Counted from the first letter of the stretch, positions 47,880-59,984 are shown. The stretch: 64,000 nt of DNA from Gordionus sp. m RMFG-2023 (GCF_954871325.1 NC_088775.1:38975561-39039560); one strand, 5' to 3'. Notes: generated by a model from the sequence alone, not told the origin. A program made the numbers and translations.

Positions 47880-49260
47880 AAGACAATGCTGCATTATATT
47901 TACTCTAAAATGAGACTTTTCAAATATAAAAATCGCCCACATTAAATGATTTAAAATGAGATTCCGAGTCGTAATAGATTTCATAACTCCACAATCTCGC
48001 ATTCACAAGCGCGAATTCGCTGCTAAGTAAATGAAAATACACAAAAAAACTTCATCCGAATTCGTGCTAAGGGTAAATGCTGGGTAACCCTTCATTCAAA
48101 GGTTAGCGCAAATTTGCGGCGGAAAATATAAAAATACAGCGTATTTAGTATAATTAGGCATTTAACTTCCATATCTATTAAATAACCGAAAAGAACAAAT
48201 AATGTCTATAAAGATGGTAGGAGAAAAAAAAACCCTGATTGTTTAGTCCTAATTGATTTTTGAATCGTAATTTATAATTCGAAATTTAAGACTCAGCTCA
48301 GCATTAGACCTAACGTTATATTTTTCGCATATAATTGATTTATATTTATTGACTGGAAAAATGATTGATGAATTAGTAAGTATTAATCAGGCATTGCATA
48401 ATGGCATTCCTATATTTTCTATGCTGCCATAATTTTTCTCTAGATGCTGCCAATCTTGCAATTTTAATGGGCTTTTCTTTAAATTCTCTACCAAACAGGT
48501 TGAAGCAGAAAAATGTACTAAATACTTATTAATGATTGATATAAGTTTTCGAGATTCTACAATTTTGGCTGACTTCACGCCTAAGGCGTGAGTTGGTCAC
48601 TTTTAGTTGGCTTATAAGGATTAATATCGGTGGTTAGCGATTGATTGAATAATTAATAAAAAAGGCCCTCAATACATCATTATTTATTATTATTATTGCA
48701 AATTAAAAGATATAAAATATTTTTCCCTAGAGAAAATTAAGAAATAATAGGCAAAATTTTTAGCAATATAAATATAATATATCAATAATTTTAACCCTTT
48801 ATATTATTAATTTAAAAAAATATGTTATTTGTAAATTATAATGTAGATATATTTTAATTAATCACTGTGTATAAATCAAAATAACTATTATAAAAGATCG
48901 AACTATCTATTTTTTTGAATAAAAATAAATATGAAATTATTGGTTCAGTTCTGAAATTTAAAATATTATCGCTATAAAAATAGTAAAAACTCCCCAGGTA
49001 GGGTTATTTATTAAATACATTGTCTTATTACAATTTATAAATTATAAAAGAACCGGTTTAAACTGGGTTATTAGAAAATTATATTAATTCGGTTCACTTT
49101 AGCGATTTGGTATAAAGGTTCATATAAAGGCTCTTTCCGCTATAATTGGTTCATATTTTAACAATCCCCCATAGTTTTCTTTTTACATATTCGTGCACTT
49201 AAAAAATTTTGTGTTTAACATTTTGTGGGTTATAAATCATAATATATATAATTATAGTTT
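47880..49260. other. AT-rich DNA with small hairpins
   Basis: No gene assigned. TTCACGCCTAAGGCGTGAG at about 48574-48592 is a perfect 8 bp-stem palindrome. The minus-strand frame at 48387-48578 (63 codons) matches nothing I know. Confidence 0.4.
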
Positions 49261-49266
49261 AGATAA

Positions 49267-49345
49267 GCTTCCGTGGCCGAGTTGGTAAATGAGTATATCA
49301 CCTACCACATATATTTTGGTTGCAATCCAGCGCGGATTGTTTTTT
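49267..49345 (+). repeat. tRNA-Ser/Leu-like sequence, possible SINE head
   Basis: GCTTCCGTGGCCGAGTTGG matches tRNA-Ser/Leu 5' halves; TGGCCGAGTTGG at 49274-49285 is a perfect A box. GGTTGCAATCC at 49318-49328 is a near B box with two bases swapped. The 3' half cannot pair with GCTTCCG, so it is not a working tRNA. A SINE head or tRNA pseudogene is likely. Confidence 0.55.
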
Positions 49346-49349
49346 CTTA

Positions 49350-50650
49350 AGCTAAATAAGTGGTTATGTGCTACTGCTATTGAATATAATATACCGTAAT
49401 ATCGGAAGTGATCGCATGATTCCATCTATTAACTATATATTGAAAAAGAGCTCTTATTTAAAATTTGGTGGTTATTTATCAAATTTCTATATGACGGCTT
49501 GGCATAGTTTAACATTAACCAAAAAATATTGCATGTGTTAACGAATGTATAAAAAGAAAAATACGGTGGATTGTTAAAGTGCTAACAGTTCTGTTCGTCC
49601 CATGTCCCTGCAATATTTTTTCCTTAATGTAATTAAGTACATAATAATACAATAAACTTTAGTTGCTTTTATGGGTTTGATAAAATGTGAAAAACTATGT
49701 ACATAATTTTAATATTGTATTTGTATATGAAAGGATATCGTTCTTTAACCGAACTTGCATTATAATTTTTACCAATTAAACTTGTACCCTTTATATCGTT
49801 ATTTTCATCTGAACCTGAACCGAACCTATATTCGCTATGGTTCGGATCCTCATTATTTTATGAGCTATCTTTTGTTTTTAATTTAATAGATTTTATAAGA
49901 GTTTTTACGAAATCCAGTTCGTTGTGCTCTGGTCTCCCCGCATATTTTTAATAATTTCTTTTCATATCTGTGAAGTGTGGACTGTGATAATACATGACTT
50001 TAAGTGATTTCACAAGCTTCTTTAATTTGGGATGGGGGGTGGGGGGGGGGGAGGGCTTAAAAATTTTTAATTTTTTTAAAGTATCGTGAGGTTGATTGTT
50101 AGTGTGAGTTTCCCCCAAAATTTATAGATTACTTGGTAACTCGATAACCAATAATACAATATAATATATTATTATTATTTAAAAATTTAAAAGTGCTAAT
50201 TATTTTATGGGGCGCGTATAAAAATAAATTAATAGCTTTTTAGCATGGTTAAAGATAAGAAAGAGCTATAGATGCAACTGGCGATCACTAATATAATGAT
50301 ATGATTTATAATATATCTTGTCTGCCAAATAGATTGTTGTATATTTGTGGATACATAATTTTTATATATTTTTTGACCATCTGAGGTTAGAATAATAAAC
50401 TTCTCATATTTTTTTTGTTAGTGAAGAGGTTTTTTAAAATCTATATAAATAAAATCTAATAAGTAACAATATCAGGAGGCGTAGCAATTTTAAAGGATTA
50501 AATAAAAGTGAATTTTAATCTGTGTCTTATCATTTAAATCTATAATTTTATGCTTAAAAACTTTTATCACCTTTTATTTTCAAAATTGGTAGATTCAAAA
50601 TTTGAAAATAATTATTTTGTATGAATTTAAAATTTTTAGAATAAAATTTT
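49350..50650. other. AT-rich DNA without recognisable gene
   Basis: No gene seen. A G-rich run lies at about 50031-50053. Confidence 0.4.
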
Positions 50651-51344
50651 TTAAATATAGTGTTGTTAAACGACAGAGTCGAGTCGACTTAGTCGAAAAC
50701 TGAGTCTAAGTTTTGGGTCGAAAAAATCGACCCAAACTGACTTGAGTTATGAACTCGAGTCGTGAACTCAAGTCGACTCAAGTCGTGATTTCAAATTAGT
50801 TTTTATTATTAATTAACAATACAATTATTTTTTTTAATTTAGACTTCCAACTTGAGTAAGTTGTGAATAGAAATTACAAGCATTAATTATTATTTATTTA
50901 TTTTTAGTAAAATAATTTATTTTATTAATATTTAAACATTGATTATATTTTAAAGAAATGATATAATTTAATATTTTTTATTTTATAATATATTATGAAA
51001 ATGAATATTTATTTGATATCTTTTAATAAAAAAATAATAAGCTGCAAATGTAAGTTAAGTAATATCATTTTTGTTACAATTAATTAGTGATTTTCACGCC
51101 CAAATTTTAAGCAAAATTTGATTTGATTTGAATTTTAAATGATTTTTTCTTTTTGGTTAATAAACTTTTTTTATTAATTCTTTTGTAAATTTTATTTAAA
51201 TAAACAATTTTTTAGTTGAAATCTTTTAATTATAGGTTCATTTTTATCATTTTTGTAAAATTATCTATTTTTTTAGTATATAAGAACTAGTTTAAATAAT
51301 TTATTTTTAAATATTTATATTAAGTTATTTTACATGATCGTCTT

Positions 51345-52945
51345 TGTGATAATTGTCATGTTATTTTTTAACATTTATGAAATCTTTGACAGAAAAGGAT
51401 AAAAAATATAATTTATATTATAAAGATGTTAAATTATAAATTCAATGGTGATGTTCCTTTCTAAGAATGACAATTATCATAATCTGTATTTTTAAACATA
51501 TTAGTTTATTTTTGACGCTAATGGGTAAAAACATAAATTGTAAATATGTTAAATTAAAATTTCAGTGAAGATGTACCCTAGATACGTGACAATTGTCATA
51601 ATCGTTATTTCTAAAGTTTTGAAATTTTTTGACGCATATAGGTAAAAATATAGATTGCAAATACGTTTAAGTAAAAATTCAGTGAAGTTTTACCATAGAT
51701 ATGTGACAATTATCATAATCGTTATTTTTAAAGTTTTTTGAATTTTTTGACGGAAATAGGTAAAAATATATAGTGTAAATATGTTAAATTAAAATTTCAG
51801 TGAAGATGTACCCTAGATAAGTGACAATTGTCATAATCGTTATTACTAAAGTTGTTTGAATTTTTTTGACGCAAATAGGTAAAAATATAGATTGTAAATA
51901 TGTTAAATTAAAATTTCAGTTATAGATAAGTGACAATTGTCAAAATCGTTATTTCTACAGTTTTTTGAAATTTTTTTGACGCACATAGGTAAAAATATAG
52001 ATTGTAAATACGTTTAATTAAAAATTCGATGAAGATGTATAATAGATAAGTGACAATTGTCATAATCGTTATTGCTAAAGTTTTTTGAAATTTTTTGACG
52101 CATATAGGTAAAAATTTAGATTATAAATACGTTTAATTAAAAATTCGATGCAGATGTATCATAGATAAGTGACAATTGTCATAATCGCTATTTCTAAAGT
52201 TTTTTGAAATTTTTAAGATGTTAAAATAAAATTTCAGTGAAGATGTACCATAGAAGAGTGACAATTGTCATAAACGTTATTTTTTAACTTTTTTGAATTT
52301 TTTGGGTAAAAATATATATTGTAAACATGTTAAATTAAAATTTTAGTGAAGATACTACAGAAAAGTGACAATTGTCATAATCGTTATTTTTAAACTTTTT
52401 TGAATTTTTTTGAAGCAAATGGGTAAAAATATATATTGTAAACATGTTAAAATAAAATTTCAGTGAAAATGTACCATAGAACAATTGTCATAATCATTAT
52501 TTTTGAACTTTTTTGAATTTTTTTAAAGTAAATGGGTAAGAATATATATTGTAAATATGTTAAATTAAAATTTCAGTGAAGATGTACCATAGAAAGTGTC
52601 AATTGTCATAATCGTTATTTTTCAACTTTTTTGAATTTTTTTAAAGTAAATCGGTAAAAATATATATTGTAAAAATGTTAAATTAAAATCTCAGTGAAGA
52701 TGTACCATAGAAAAGTGAGAATTGTTATAATCGTTATTTGGAACTTTTTTGAATTTTTTCAAGGAAAATAAGTAAAAATATATATTATAAACATGTTATA
52801 TTAAAATTTCAGTGAAGATGTACCATAAAAAAGTGTCAATTGTCATAATCATTATTTGTGAACCTTTTTGAAAATTTTTAAAGCAAACTTGTAAATATAT
52901 ATATTGTAAACATGTTAAATTAAAATTTCAGTTAATCGCTATTTA
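51345..52945 (+). repeat. ~118 bp satellite, about 14 copies
   Basis: Successive TGACAATTGTCATAATCG blocks start near 51469, 51588, 51705, 51823, 51932, 52052, 52171, 52260, 52367, 52480, 52598, 52717 and 52834, so most spacings are 117-120 bp, with shorter deleted units. Other conserved blocks are TTTTTTGAATTTTTTGACGC, GGTAAAAATATAGATTGTAA, ATGTTAAATTAAAATTTCAG and TGAAGATGTACCATAGA. Each unit contains the 12 bp palindrome TGACAATTGTCA. There is no open reading frame. Confidence 0.95.
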
Positions 52946-53239
52946 AAATATTTTTGAATTTTTTCGCCCAAATGATCTGGTTTTTAGCCCACACCCTTCT
53001 ATCAAATTGGGCTGGCTAGCTAAATAATTTAAAAAGTACTAACGGACCTTTGAAAAATTTTAACAATGGGCAGGCTAATAAACAAATTTTATTTGTTATT
53101 TAAAATTTATTAGGTAAACATTAAAAAATATATTCTTCATAATTTTTTTTTAAATACCAGATTATCGACAACTGTTGTGGATGTTATCGTCGGAAAAATC
53201 AATGAGATAAAAAAAAACTTGTTGGATTTGATTTGAAGT

Positions 53240-53830
53240 TATAGGGTCGAAGTATTTCGTCTTATAATTGATCAAATTATAAACATCAGAACGGTTTTCT
53301 GCAAAAAGAGAGTTTATTTTGAATGTGCTATATTATCCTAGGCATTTTGATAAAAATAATAGTAAAGGTATTTCTGAAAAGGCCTTGGAAAAAGTGACAC
53401 AACAAATATATTGAATGTTAAATAACGTAACGAATTGTGTTCATTTGCCTGTGAATTCAAAGATTTAATAGCAGAATTAAATGAAACGGACGATATCGTA
53501 TGAGCAGGTGAGGAGTCTAATGAAAAAGTAGAATAAGATAATAACTCAGAATGTGATAATAAATTTAACAATTGTTTAATATGCCTGTATGAAATTCTTA
53601 AAAGATACAATATGCACACAAGTGCATACACTAATTTATTTTTCACATATGAATACATTTCTTTATCATTTACTCAAGTTAATTGCGAGAGAACATTTAG
53701 TAAATTATAAAAAATAGGCAGAGAAATAATATAGACGAAGTAAAATTTGAATCGTTTTTAATGTTAGTTGTATGAGAACTTTTAGTGGAGATTGAACTAA
53801 AAGATATTGTTTATTTGCGCAAAGGTTCAA
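53240..53830 (+). pseudogene. Broken hAT transposase of the 5.2 kb element
   Basis: Plus-strand conceptual translation shows HFDKNNSKGISEKALEKVTQ-like, then EFKDLIAELNETDDIV and YEILKRYNMHTSAYTN, and the dimerisation box SFTQVNCERTFSKL followed by KIGREI and ELLVEIELKDIV. This is the C-terminal third of a hAT transposase. The expected Ser-x-Ala-x-x-E-R-x-F-S pattern reads TQVNCERTFS. Stops and frame changes are frequent. The 106-codon minus-strand open frame over it (53338-53658) is a shadow. Confidence 0.8.
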
Positions 53831-53834
53831 AATG

Positions 53835-54990
53835 AGATTTATCAACGTAAAAATTATATATTATCTTAATTCTTTTATTTAAAAATCATGTAATACATAT
53901 AAAAAAAACATTTAAAAAAAAAATAAATATTGTTATTTTAAATTTTTTTAAATGGTATTTTAAAAAAAATAGGAACGCTTTTGAACACAAAAAATTTGGA
54001 TTCATTTTGCATGATAATAACAAATAAAATGAATGAGTAAATATAAATAATAAAAAAATTTTTTTATATTATCATAAATATTTTGATCATAATTTAAATC
54101 GAATATTTTTTTATGCTTATTAAATTATGAAATTTTTAGTGCGTATAGCGTTGAGACTGAACCATTTATTTGTTATTAGATTATTTTAAAAAATAGATTT
54201 ATTTTTGGAAAGAGAAAGTGGGTAAAAAAAAATTTTAAATTAAAATAATAATTTTTTTTTAAAAAAAAAACTTACTGGTGCCATCGAGGCGCTATAATCA
54301 TTGAAATTTAAGAATAACATACAATTTACTATACTAATTATTTATTTTTTTATTATACAGTTTTTTAAATAGATTTTAATTTACAAATAGTTTACATGAT
54401 ATTTTTAATATATATTTTTAAATTACGTATATATGTTTTACTTTTAACGTTCAATAAATTGATTTAAATAAATAGTGTTAATCTTTAAAAAAAAATATAT
54501 ATAAATAATATATTTTAAATTGAAATAATTTAAAGAACCAAAAAATCTTACTATTGTTACAAATTTTAAATAACAATGGGAGAGAGAGACGGGGGAGGGA
54601 TTGGTCATTTATTTTCTATTTTAATCTTTATTTTTCAGATCTTTTCTCAATTTTTTTCTTCTCAATTATCATTTAATTTTTTTAGTATAACCTAGCAATA
54701 ATTAATTTTGATAAATAAATTTATAACTGAGTGCTCTTGGCATATTATATTGATATGGGTGGAAATTTTATGTCCCCAAAAACTTTTCTGCAATTATATA
54801 TCAGTACCCCCCCCCCCCCAACACAAAATCTTACGAAAAAATATTCGAAATAATATTATCTAAATGTCAAGAAAGGGATTTATTTCCTGATCCATTATAT
54901 ATATATACATGGATTTCGAAAAGTTTGTTATGAACGAGGTTAAAACTTTGTCATTAATATGTTAAATTATTTATATTTGTTTTTTTAATT
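53835..54990. other. AT-rich DNA inside the 5.2 kb element
   Basis: No gene seen. A run of C lies at about 54808-54820. Confidence 0.4.
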
Positions 54991-54994
54991 AGGG

Positions 54995-55399
54995 GATCAC
55001 ATTATAATCAGAAAATGATTTACCATTTGTGTCAAAGTACCCATAGGAAACTACAAAAGCTAGGTCTGGAAAGCCAATACAGAACCGATGAAGCCCTAAG
55101 CTTCTTTTGTGACATGAGGGACGGCTTAGCATTTGTTCCTTTATGTGATATTGGCAATGCAATGGCATTCCTGAGATCAGTTACTCCGACCAATGGTAAA
55201 GATATTCTTAAATATTTCGATAAAAATTACATTAATGGAGTCAAGGGAGGTCACAAGAAGCAATTCTCAATCCCAGACACGTCGAATTGGGCCTCGATTT
55301 CCTCCAGAAACTTGGAACGTGAATGGGAGCACCCTATCCGATGAAGAACCCACAAATAATCAATGCGAAGGTTGGGATCAACATTTTTCTTATACATAA
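54995..55399 (+). pseudogene. MULE transposase C-terminal fragment
   Basis: The frame 55015-55344 reads CQSTHRKLQKLGLESQYRTD, then EALSFFCDMRDGLAFVPLCD and LKYFDKNYINGVKG. A second frame, 55193-55399, continues with PRFPPETWNVNGS and TNNQCEGWDQHFS. Together these match the C-terminal region of animal MULE transposases (Q-x-H-R-K-L-Q-x-L-G-L, LAFVP, F-P-P-E-x-W-N-V, TNN-x2-EGW). A frameshift between about 55230 and 55260 separates them. The catalytic core upstream is absent. It sits just left of the right end of the hAT-like element. Confidence 0.8.
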
Positions 55400-55959
55400 A
55401 AATTTAATATAAATATTTATAAATTATATTTAGTACTTTTAATATACTAAAGAAAAATAGATAATTTTACAAAAATGATAAAAATAAACCTATAAAAGAT
55501 TTCAACTAAAAGATAAATAATTCACAAAAAAATTAATTAAAAAAGAAGATTTTAAATTCTTATCAATTCAAATTTTGCTTAAAACTTTTGCATGAAAACC
55601 ACAAATTAATTGTAACAAAAATAATATTATACACCTATTCGAAATATTCGTCCTCTAGTCGACTTAAGTTCACGACTCAAGTGGAAAACTCATGTTCTCG
55701 ACTCAAGTCGACTTGAGTTCATGACTTGAGTTCACAACTTGAGTTTACGACTTGAGTTTACGACTTAAGTCGACTTGAGTTCACGACTTGAGTCGACTTA
55801 AGATTACGACTTAAGTCGATTTGACTTCACGACTTCAGTGAGTCGACTAAAGACTCAGACTCTGAGTCAGAGCCGGGTGAACTCGACTTTTTATAACATG
55901 GGGGTGCAGTTTTACTACTTGAAGCAATTACTACAAAGGTGTTTACCCCCATGCAAATT

Positions 55960-56335
55960 TTTTTAAAAATATTAGGCTTGACCCAGCCCAAACCCGGCCT
56001 GTACCCGGCTCGAACCTGGCCCGGCTCGGAGTTTGGGCTGGTACAGGCCTAATATTTTAAAAAATTCGGACCGGGTCTGGTCGGGCCTTTAAATTTTTGT
56101 TAAATATATCTAAATTTATCCATTTTATGTATAATTTTTTATGTAAAATAAAAATATTTGATTTATTTATAGAAACTAGACGCCATATAACATATATCTT
56201 TTATTAGGAATTATAAAAATGAATTTCCATATTTAAATAAATTCGGACCGGGTCGGGCCGGCAAAATTTTTTTAAAAATATTTCGGGTTAGGGCCGAGCC
56301 GGAAAAACATTTTTAAAGAAAATTTCTGGCCGTCA
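55960..56335 (+). mobile_element. GGGCC-type hAT-like element
   Basis: GCTTGACCCAGCCCAAACCC, GGCCTGTACCCGGCTCGAAC, then ACCGGGTCTGGTCGGGCC and on the right CGGACCGGGTCGGGCCGGC and GGGTTAGGGCCGAGCCGG. The interior, with AAATATATCTAAATTTATCC and TTTTTTATGTAAAATAAAAA, matches the copy at 57915 in the same orientation. The ends are worn. Confidence 0.6.
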
Positions 56336-56344
56336 CTAGAATAA

Positions 56345-56925
56345 AATGCTTCGTAACTCCCCCCCCCCCTCCATTTTAAGAGCCAAGGATTTTTTTACTA
56401 ATAATTATATACTCATAATTTTTCGATTGTAATAAGGAATAAAATTTATTTTCAAAAAATTTGTTTTAACTCGACCCGACTCCAAATCCATCTATAACAA
56501 AAAATTTTAAGGCTTTATTCAATAATATACAATATTTTAAGATAGTTTACATTACGCAGATCAGAACGTATTGATAAAAAAAAAGGAAATGAAATTCATT
56601 ATTATATAATATACTATATCATTTTTTGATTGATGAATTTATTGAATAAAATAAGATAATATACAATACACACGCAAATAATGGATAGTAAATAATATTA
56701 TATATGTTTATAAAATATCATAATACCAGTCCTACAGTACAATTACTAGATGATATGAATTGTCCTAAGAGGATCTAAAAATTCAATGTGAGCGGGTTAT
56801 TAATTGATGTTGCCTAGGTTGGTTTATAGATAGACGATAACCTCGTCTAGTATATATATGCATAAATAGTTTAGAAAAAATCCTGACATTTTTTCATACT
56901 CGGTAATTCAAAATATATTTCGGAC
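56345..56925. other. AT-rich DNA without recognisable gene
   Basis: A C run lies at about 56359-56369. Nothing else seen. Confidence 0.4.
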
Positions 56926-56929
56926 CTGA

Positions 56930-57165
56930 TTCGGACAGCCACAAAATTTTAAATTATTTTGATTTCCTAATATTTTTATGAATACCTTCAACGCATATAA
57001 TTTTTTAGATTTTTTTTAGAAAAATATTCTTAGCAGTCAAATTAAATAAAATAATTCCGTAAATAAAATTCTCGGATTAGATCTGAATCTATGCAGAATT
57101 TTTAATTTTTTTTCCGGATCGAGCCAGACTTGAAAAAATAGGTCCAGTGCAGAGATCTACTACAA
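56930..57165. mobile_element. Decayed GGGCC-type element
   Basis: CGGACCTGATTCGGACAGCC on the left and CCGGATCGAGCCAGAC, TAGGTCCAGTGCAGAGATCT on the right. CAGTGCAGAGATCT is close to the inverted form of the family end. Most GC blocks have decayed. Confidence 0.45.
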
Positions 57166-57169
57166 ATTG

Positions 57170-57910
57170 TAGCTACATAATTAAATGTTTATTCATACGT
57201 ATGGGGTAGAAAGTCCGCTCTCAAAACATTTTCTGAATTATAAAAAAAATGATAAATGTTTTATTTAAAACCTGATGAGGCTAAAATTAGGCTATATGAT
57301 ATAGCTAGGGTTAGTATACATATTTTTTTAAAAAAAGTAATTTTTCTCATTGTGGAAAATGTTTTTACAAACGGTATATAAATATTTTATTTTTATACAT
57401 AATATCTGATCTAAAATGGATCATGTTTAGATAAATGCTATTTATTAAATATAAGTAAATCAATTTTTTAAAGTAAATATTTGGAACACGTGACTGTTAC
57501 CTTAATGATTTTCCGATAATTACATCTATCCATTTTTAAAAAAAAACATCTCAGAGGATAACCGATAACTCAAATTATAAATGAAAACATTGTAAATTAA
57601 AAGATTTCTGGGATCGAAAATAAAACGGTAAATTCGGGAGAAGGTTATGAAAAGTTAATGCCAATTTAACTTTCATTACTAATAAATTTTGGACTCATTT
57701 TTTAAACGTTTGAAGGAAAATTCGTTAACAAAATAAAATTGTTTGAATTCCTTTGAGGATAAAATAAATTTAATCACATTTTTATATTTGTTTGTTGAAA
57801 ATATATTTGAAAATATGTTTTAAAATACCAAATTTCGTTCTAACAAACCACTAAAAAATTATATCCAAATCTAATGGATTGACATATTAGTAATTTTTTG
57901 ATTATGTATA
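57170..57910. other. AT-rich DNA without recognisable gene
   Basis: Nothing assignable seen. Confidence 0.4.
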
Positions 57911-57914
57911 TATT

Positions 57915-58335
57915 CGAGATCTGCAAAAGTGGGCTCGGCCCGTACCCCTTAACCCGGCTCAAACGGGCTTCGGGCCGGGCCTATTTTTAAAAAAAAAATT
58001 GGATTCGGGCTGGATCGGGCTTAATATTTTTTAAGAAAATTCGTACCAGGTCGGGTCGGGCCTTAGAATTTTTTTTTAAATATATCTAAATTTATCAATT
58101 TTATGTTGAATTTTTTATGTAAAATAAAAATTATTTATGGAAACTACGTAATTAGTAAAATTAGTTTCTGTATTTAAATAAATTCTGGCCGAGCCGGTAA
58201 ATTTTTTCAAAAAATATTTCGGGTTCGGGCCTGGCTGGCAAAACTTTTTAAAAAGATTTTGGGTTCGGGCCTGGCCGGGTTAAACTTTTTTAAAAAATTT
58301 GGGCCGGGCTTGAAAAATTAGGCCCGATAAGTTTA
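57915..58335 (+). mobile_element. GGGCC-type hAT-like element
   Basis: It starts CGAGATCTGCAAAAGTGGGC and carries GGCTCGGCCCG, CGGGCTTCGGGCCGGGCC, TCGGGCTGGATCGGGC, ACCAGGTCGGGTCGGGCC and, on the right, GGGCCTGGCTGGC, GGGCCTGGCCGGG and GGGCCGGGCTTG, ending near GGCCCGATAAG. It is of the same subfamily and orientation as the copy at 55960. No target duplication was found. Confidence 0.65.
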
Positions 58336-58339
58336 AATA

Positions 58340-58660
58340 TTTTTATCAATTTTATTTAGATGCGCTTACGTTTAAGAGAGGTGCGTCGGCAGCGTGTTTT
58401 AGGTGCTGCAGCTTTGAAAAATTAATGGAAATTTATAAAAATGTATCACCTTATTTTTAAAAAGTAGCTCCAGGTCATTTATAAATTAGCACCTATTTTA
58501 AAAAATCTGATAGATTTTAAAAAATTGCTAATTTTAATAAAATGTTGTTAATATTCTAAGACTATTCTTGTAACAGGAGGATCACTTTATAACTAATTAT
58601 AATTTTCTCTCTGCAGCATGGTGCAATAAAAATAAAAGGATGAATTTAAAAAGATGAATA
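58340..58660. other. AT-rich DNA without recognisable gene
   Basis: Nothing assignable seen. Confidence 0.35.
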
Positions 58661-58664
58661 GGAA

Positions 58665-59580
58665 AGACCGGGGATGGTTGGGACATTTTTCGTTCAAACC
58701 ATAATAATTTTAATATTAATTGACTAATCTGAATAAGTGAAACATTTTTTGAACCCCAAAAGTATAGGCTATTTGAAATAATTATTCGTATTTTATAAAG
58801 ATTATATTTTTTTAGAAAATTGGATTTAAAAAATAAAAATTTTTTGCCCTAACCATGACAGACTCTGTGCTCTTTGGGACACACATATGTGATAGTAGGA
58901 CATTCATGAAATAGAGGTATAAATAAATTTAAAATCAATAATCCAGTAAGACTAAGGACTATAACACATTTGATTTTATAATTAATATTGTAATTCATAA
59001 CCAATAACTATACAAAAAAATTTTTAGCAAAATCTGGGAAATTTATTTAAAAAATTTTTTTTACATTAACATAGTGAAAGATAAGTATTTAATTACATTT
59101 ATTGCACATTAAAAATTATCAAATTATTTGGCACAACTTCCGTGTGCCCATCCATCACTAGTAAATGATAAAATGAACTAAAATGGCGTGCCCCAATTAA
59201 ACTATGACCAACTATAACAGAGTCCAATAACTTTATAAATATCATCCAAAATCATATCAATTCATTTTTATTGATTCTGAAAGTTTGTCAGATTGAAAAA
59301 TAGGGTTTAAACTTTCCTAAAATCTATTTATTAAGGTTTTTGAAGCTCTATTTATAAACATAAACGATAAAATTTGCAAATATTTTTATTACTTTTGATA
59401 TGCCATTACAGATTTACTTCTGTAAAAATTAAAATACTAAATATTTTTCAAATATTTTTAGCCAATCATGTATGACGTAATTATCTATGTTAGGCTCAAA
59501 TTTCCAGTCTTATAAAATAATAGATCAAATTATAATTGGAGTGTCCTAACGTTCCCCTGTCCTCAATGTACTCCAGTCTC
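58665..59580. mobile_element. Possible element with GGGGATGGTTGGGACA ends
   Basis: The left has ACCGGGGATGGTTGGGACAT and the right, in reverse complement, ACAGGGGAACGTTAGGACAC. Internal strings CCCTAACCATGACAGACTCT and TATGACCAACTATAACAGAG lie at about 58853 and 59201. The end pair is imperfect and no target duplication was found. Confidence 0.35.
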
Positions 59581-59589
59581 CCCTACTCT

Positions 59590-59980
59590 TTATAAAATCA
59601 ATACGATTTTCCCCTCGGATATATACTTGCCGGAAAGAAGAATAACTATTTCTTTTTAATTATTATTTTTGATCTTTTTTTAGCTTCAAAGTGTATTGAC
59701 ATCGATAGCAGAAATGTTTATGTTGGCATTGATAGGATTGCAACAAATTTCTCACGCTTTATCAGACTCGTTAAGAATACTTTTAAAAACGTATTAGACC
59801 CGATACCGATTCAAATACTAAAAGGACTGGTGGATAACACATATATACATTTCCCCAAATATATTCGATTTCGATATACATAAAATAATCTTCTCAGTTT
59901 TATTTGGTAATTGGAAATATTTGATAAATCATTAACAAATACTATATTAAAAATACAATTACATAAAATTATATAAAAAA
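59590..59980. other. AT-rich DNA without recognisable gene
   Basis: GAATACT, GATACCGA and AATACTA strings suggest worn parts of the GTATCTAGATAC family to the right. Nothing firmer seen. Confidence 0.3.
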
Positions 59981-59984
59981 TAAC

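Larger units (their letters stand above)
50659..55900 (+). mobile_element. 5.2 kb hAT-like element with GAGTCGACTT ends
   Basis: The left end is TAGTGTTGTTAAACGACAGA then repeated AGTCGACTTAGTCG and AACTCAAGTCGACTCAAG blocks up to about 50790. The right end, about 55655-55900, holds more than a dozen GACTTGAGT or ACTCAAGTCG blocks and stops at CTCGACTTTTTATAACATG, an inverted counterpart of the left tip. Between them lie a 118 bp satellite array, a broken hAT transposase and a MULE transposase fragment. No target duplication was found. The TAGTGTTGTTAAAC tip is shared with the MITEs at 23559 and 35151. Confidence 0.7.

Noticed and set aside
48387-48578. Minus-strand 63-codon frame as a small gene
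   Set aside because: No family match I can name, no supporting context, and length expected by chance.
49267-49345. Functional tRNA gene
   Set aside because: Good A box, but the acceptor stem cannot close and the B box is altered.
51345-52945. CRISPR-like regular repeats
   Set aside because: The whole 118 bp unit repeats, with no unique spacers, in a eukaryotic transposon context.
53338-53658. 106-codon minus-strand open frame
   Set aside because: The plus strand there carries recognisable hAT transposase motifs; the minus frame is its shadow.
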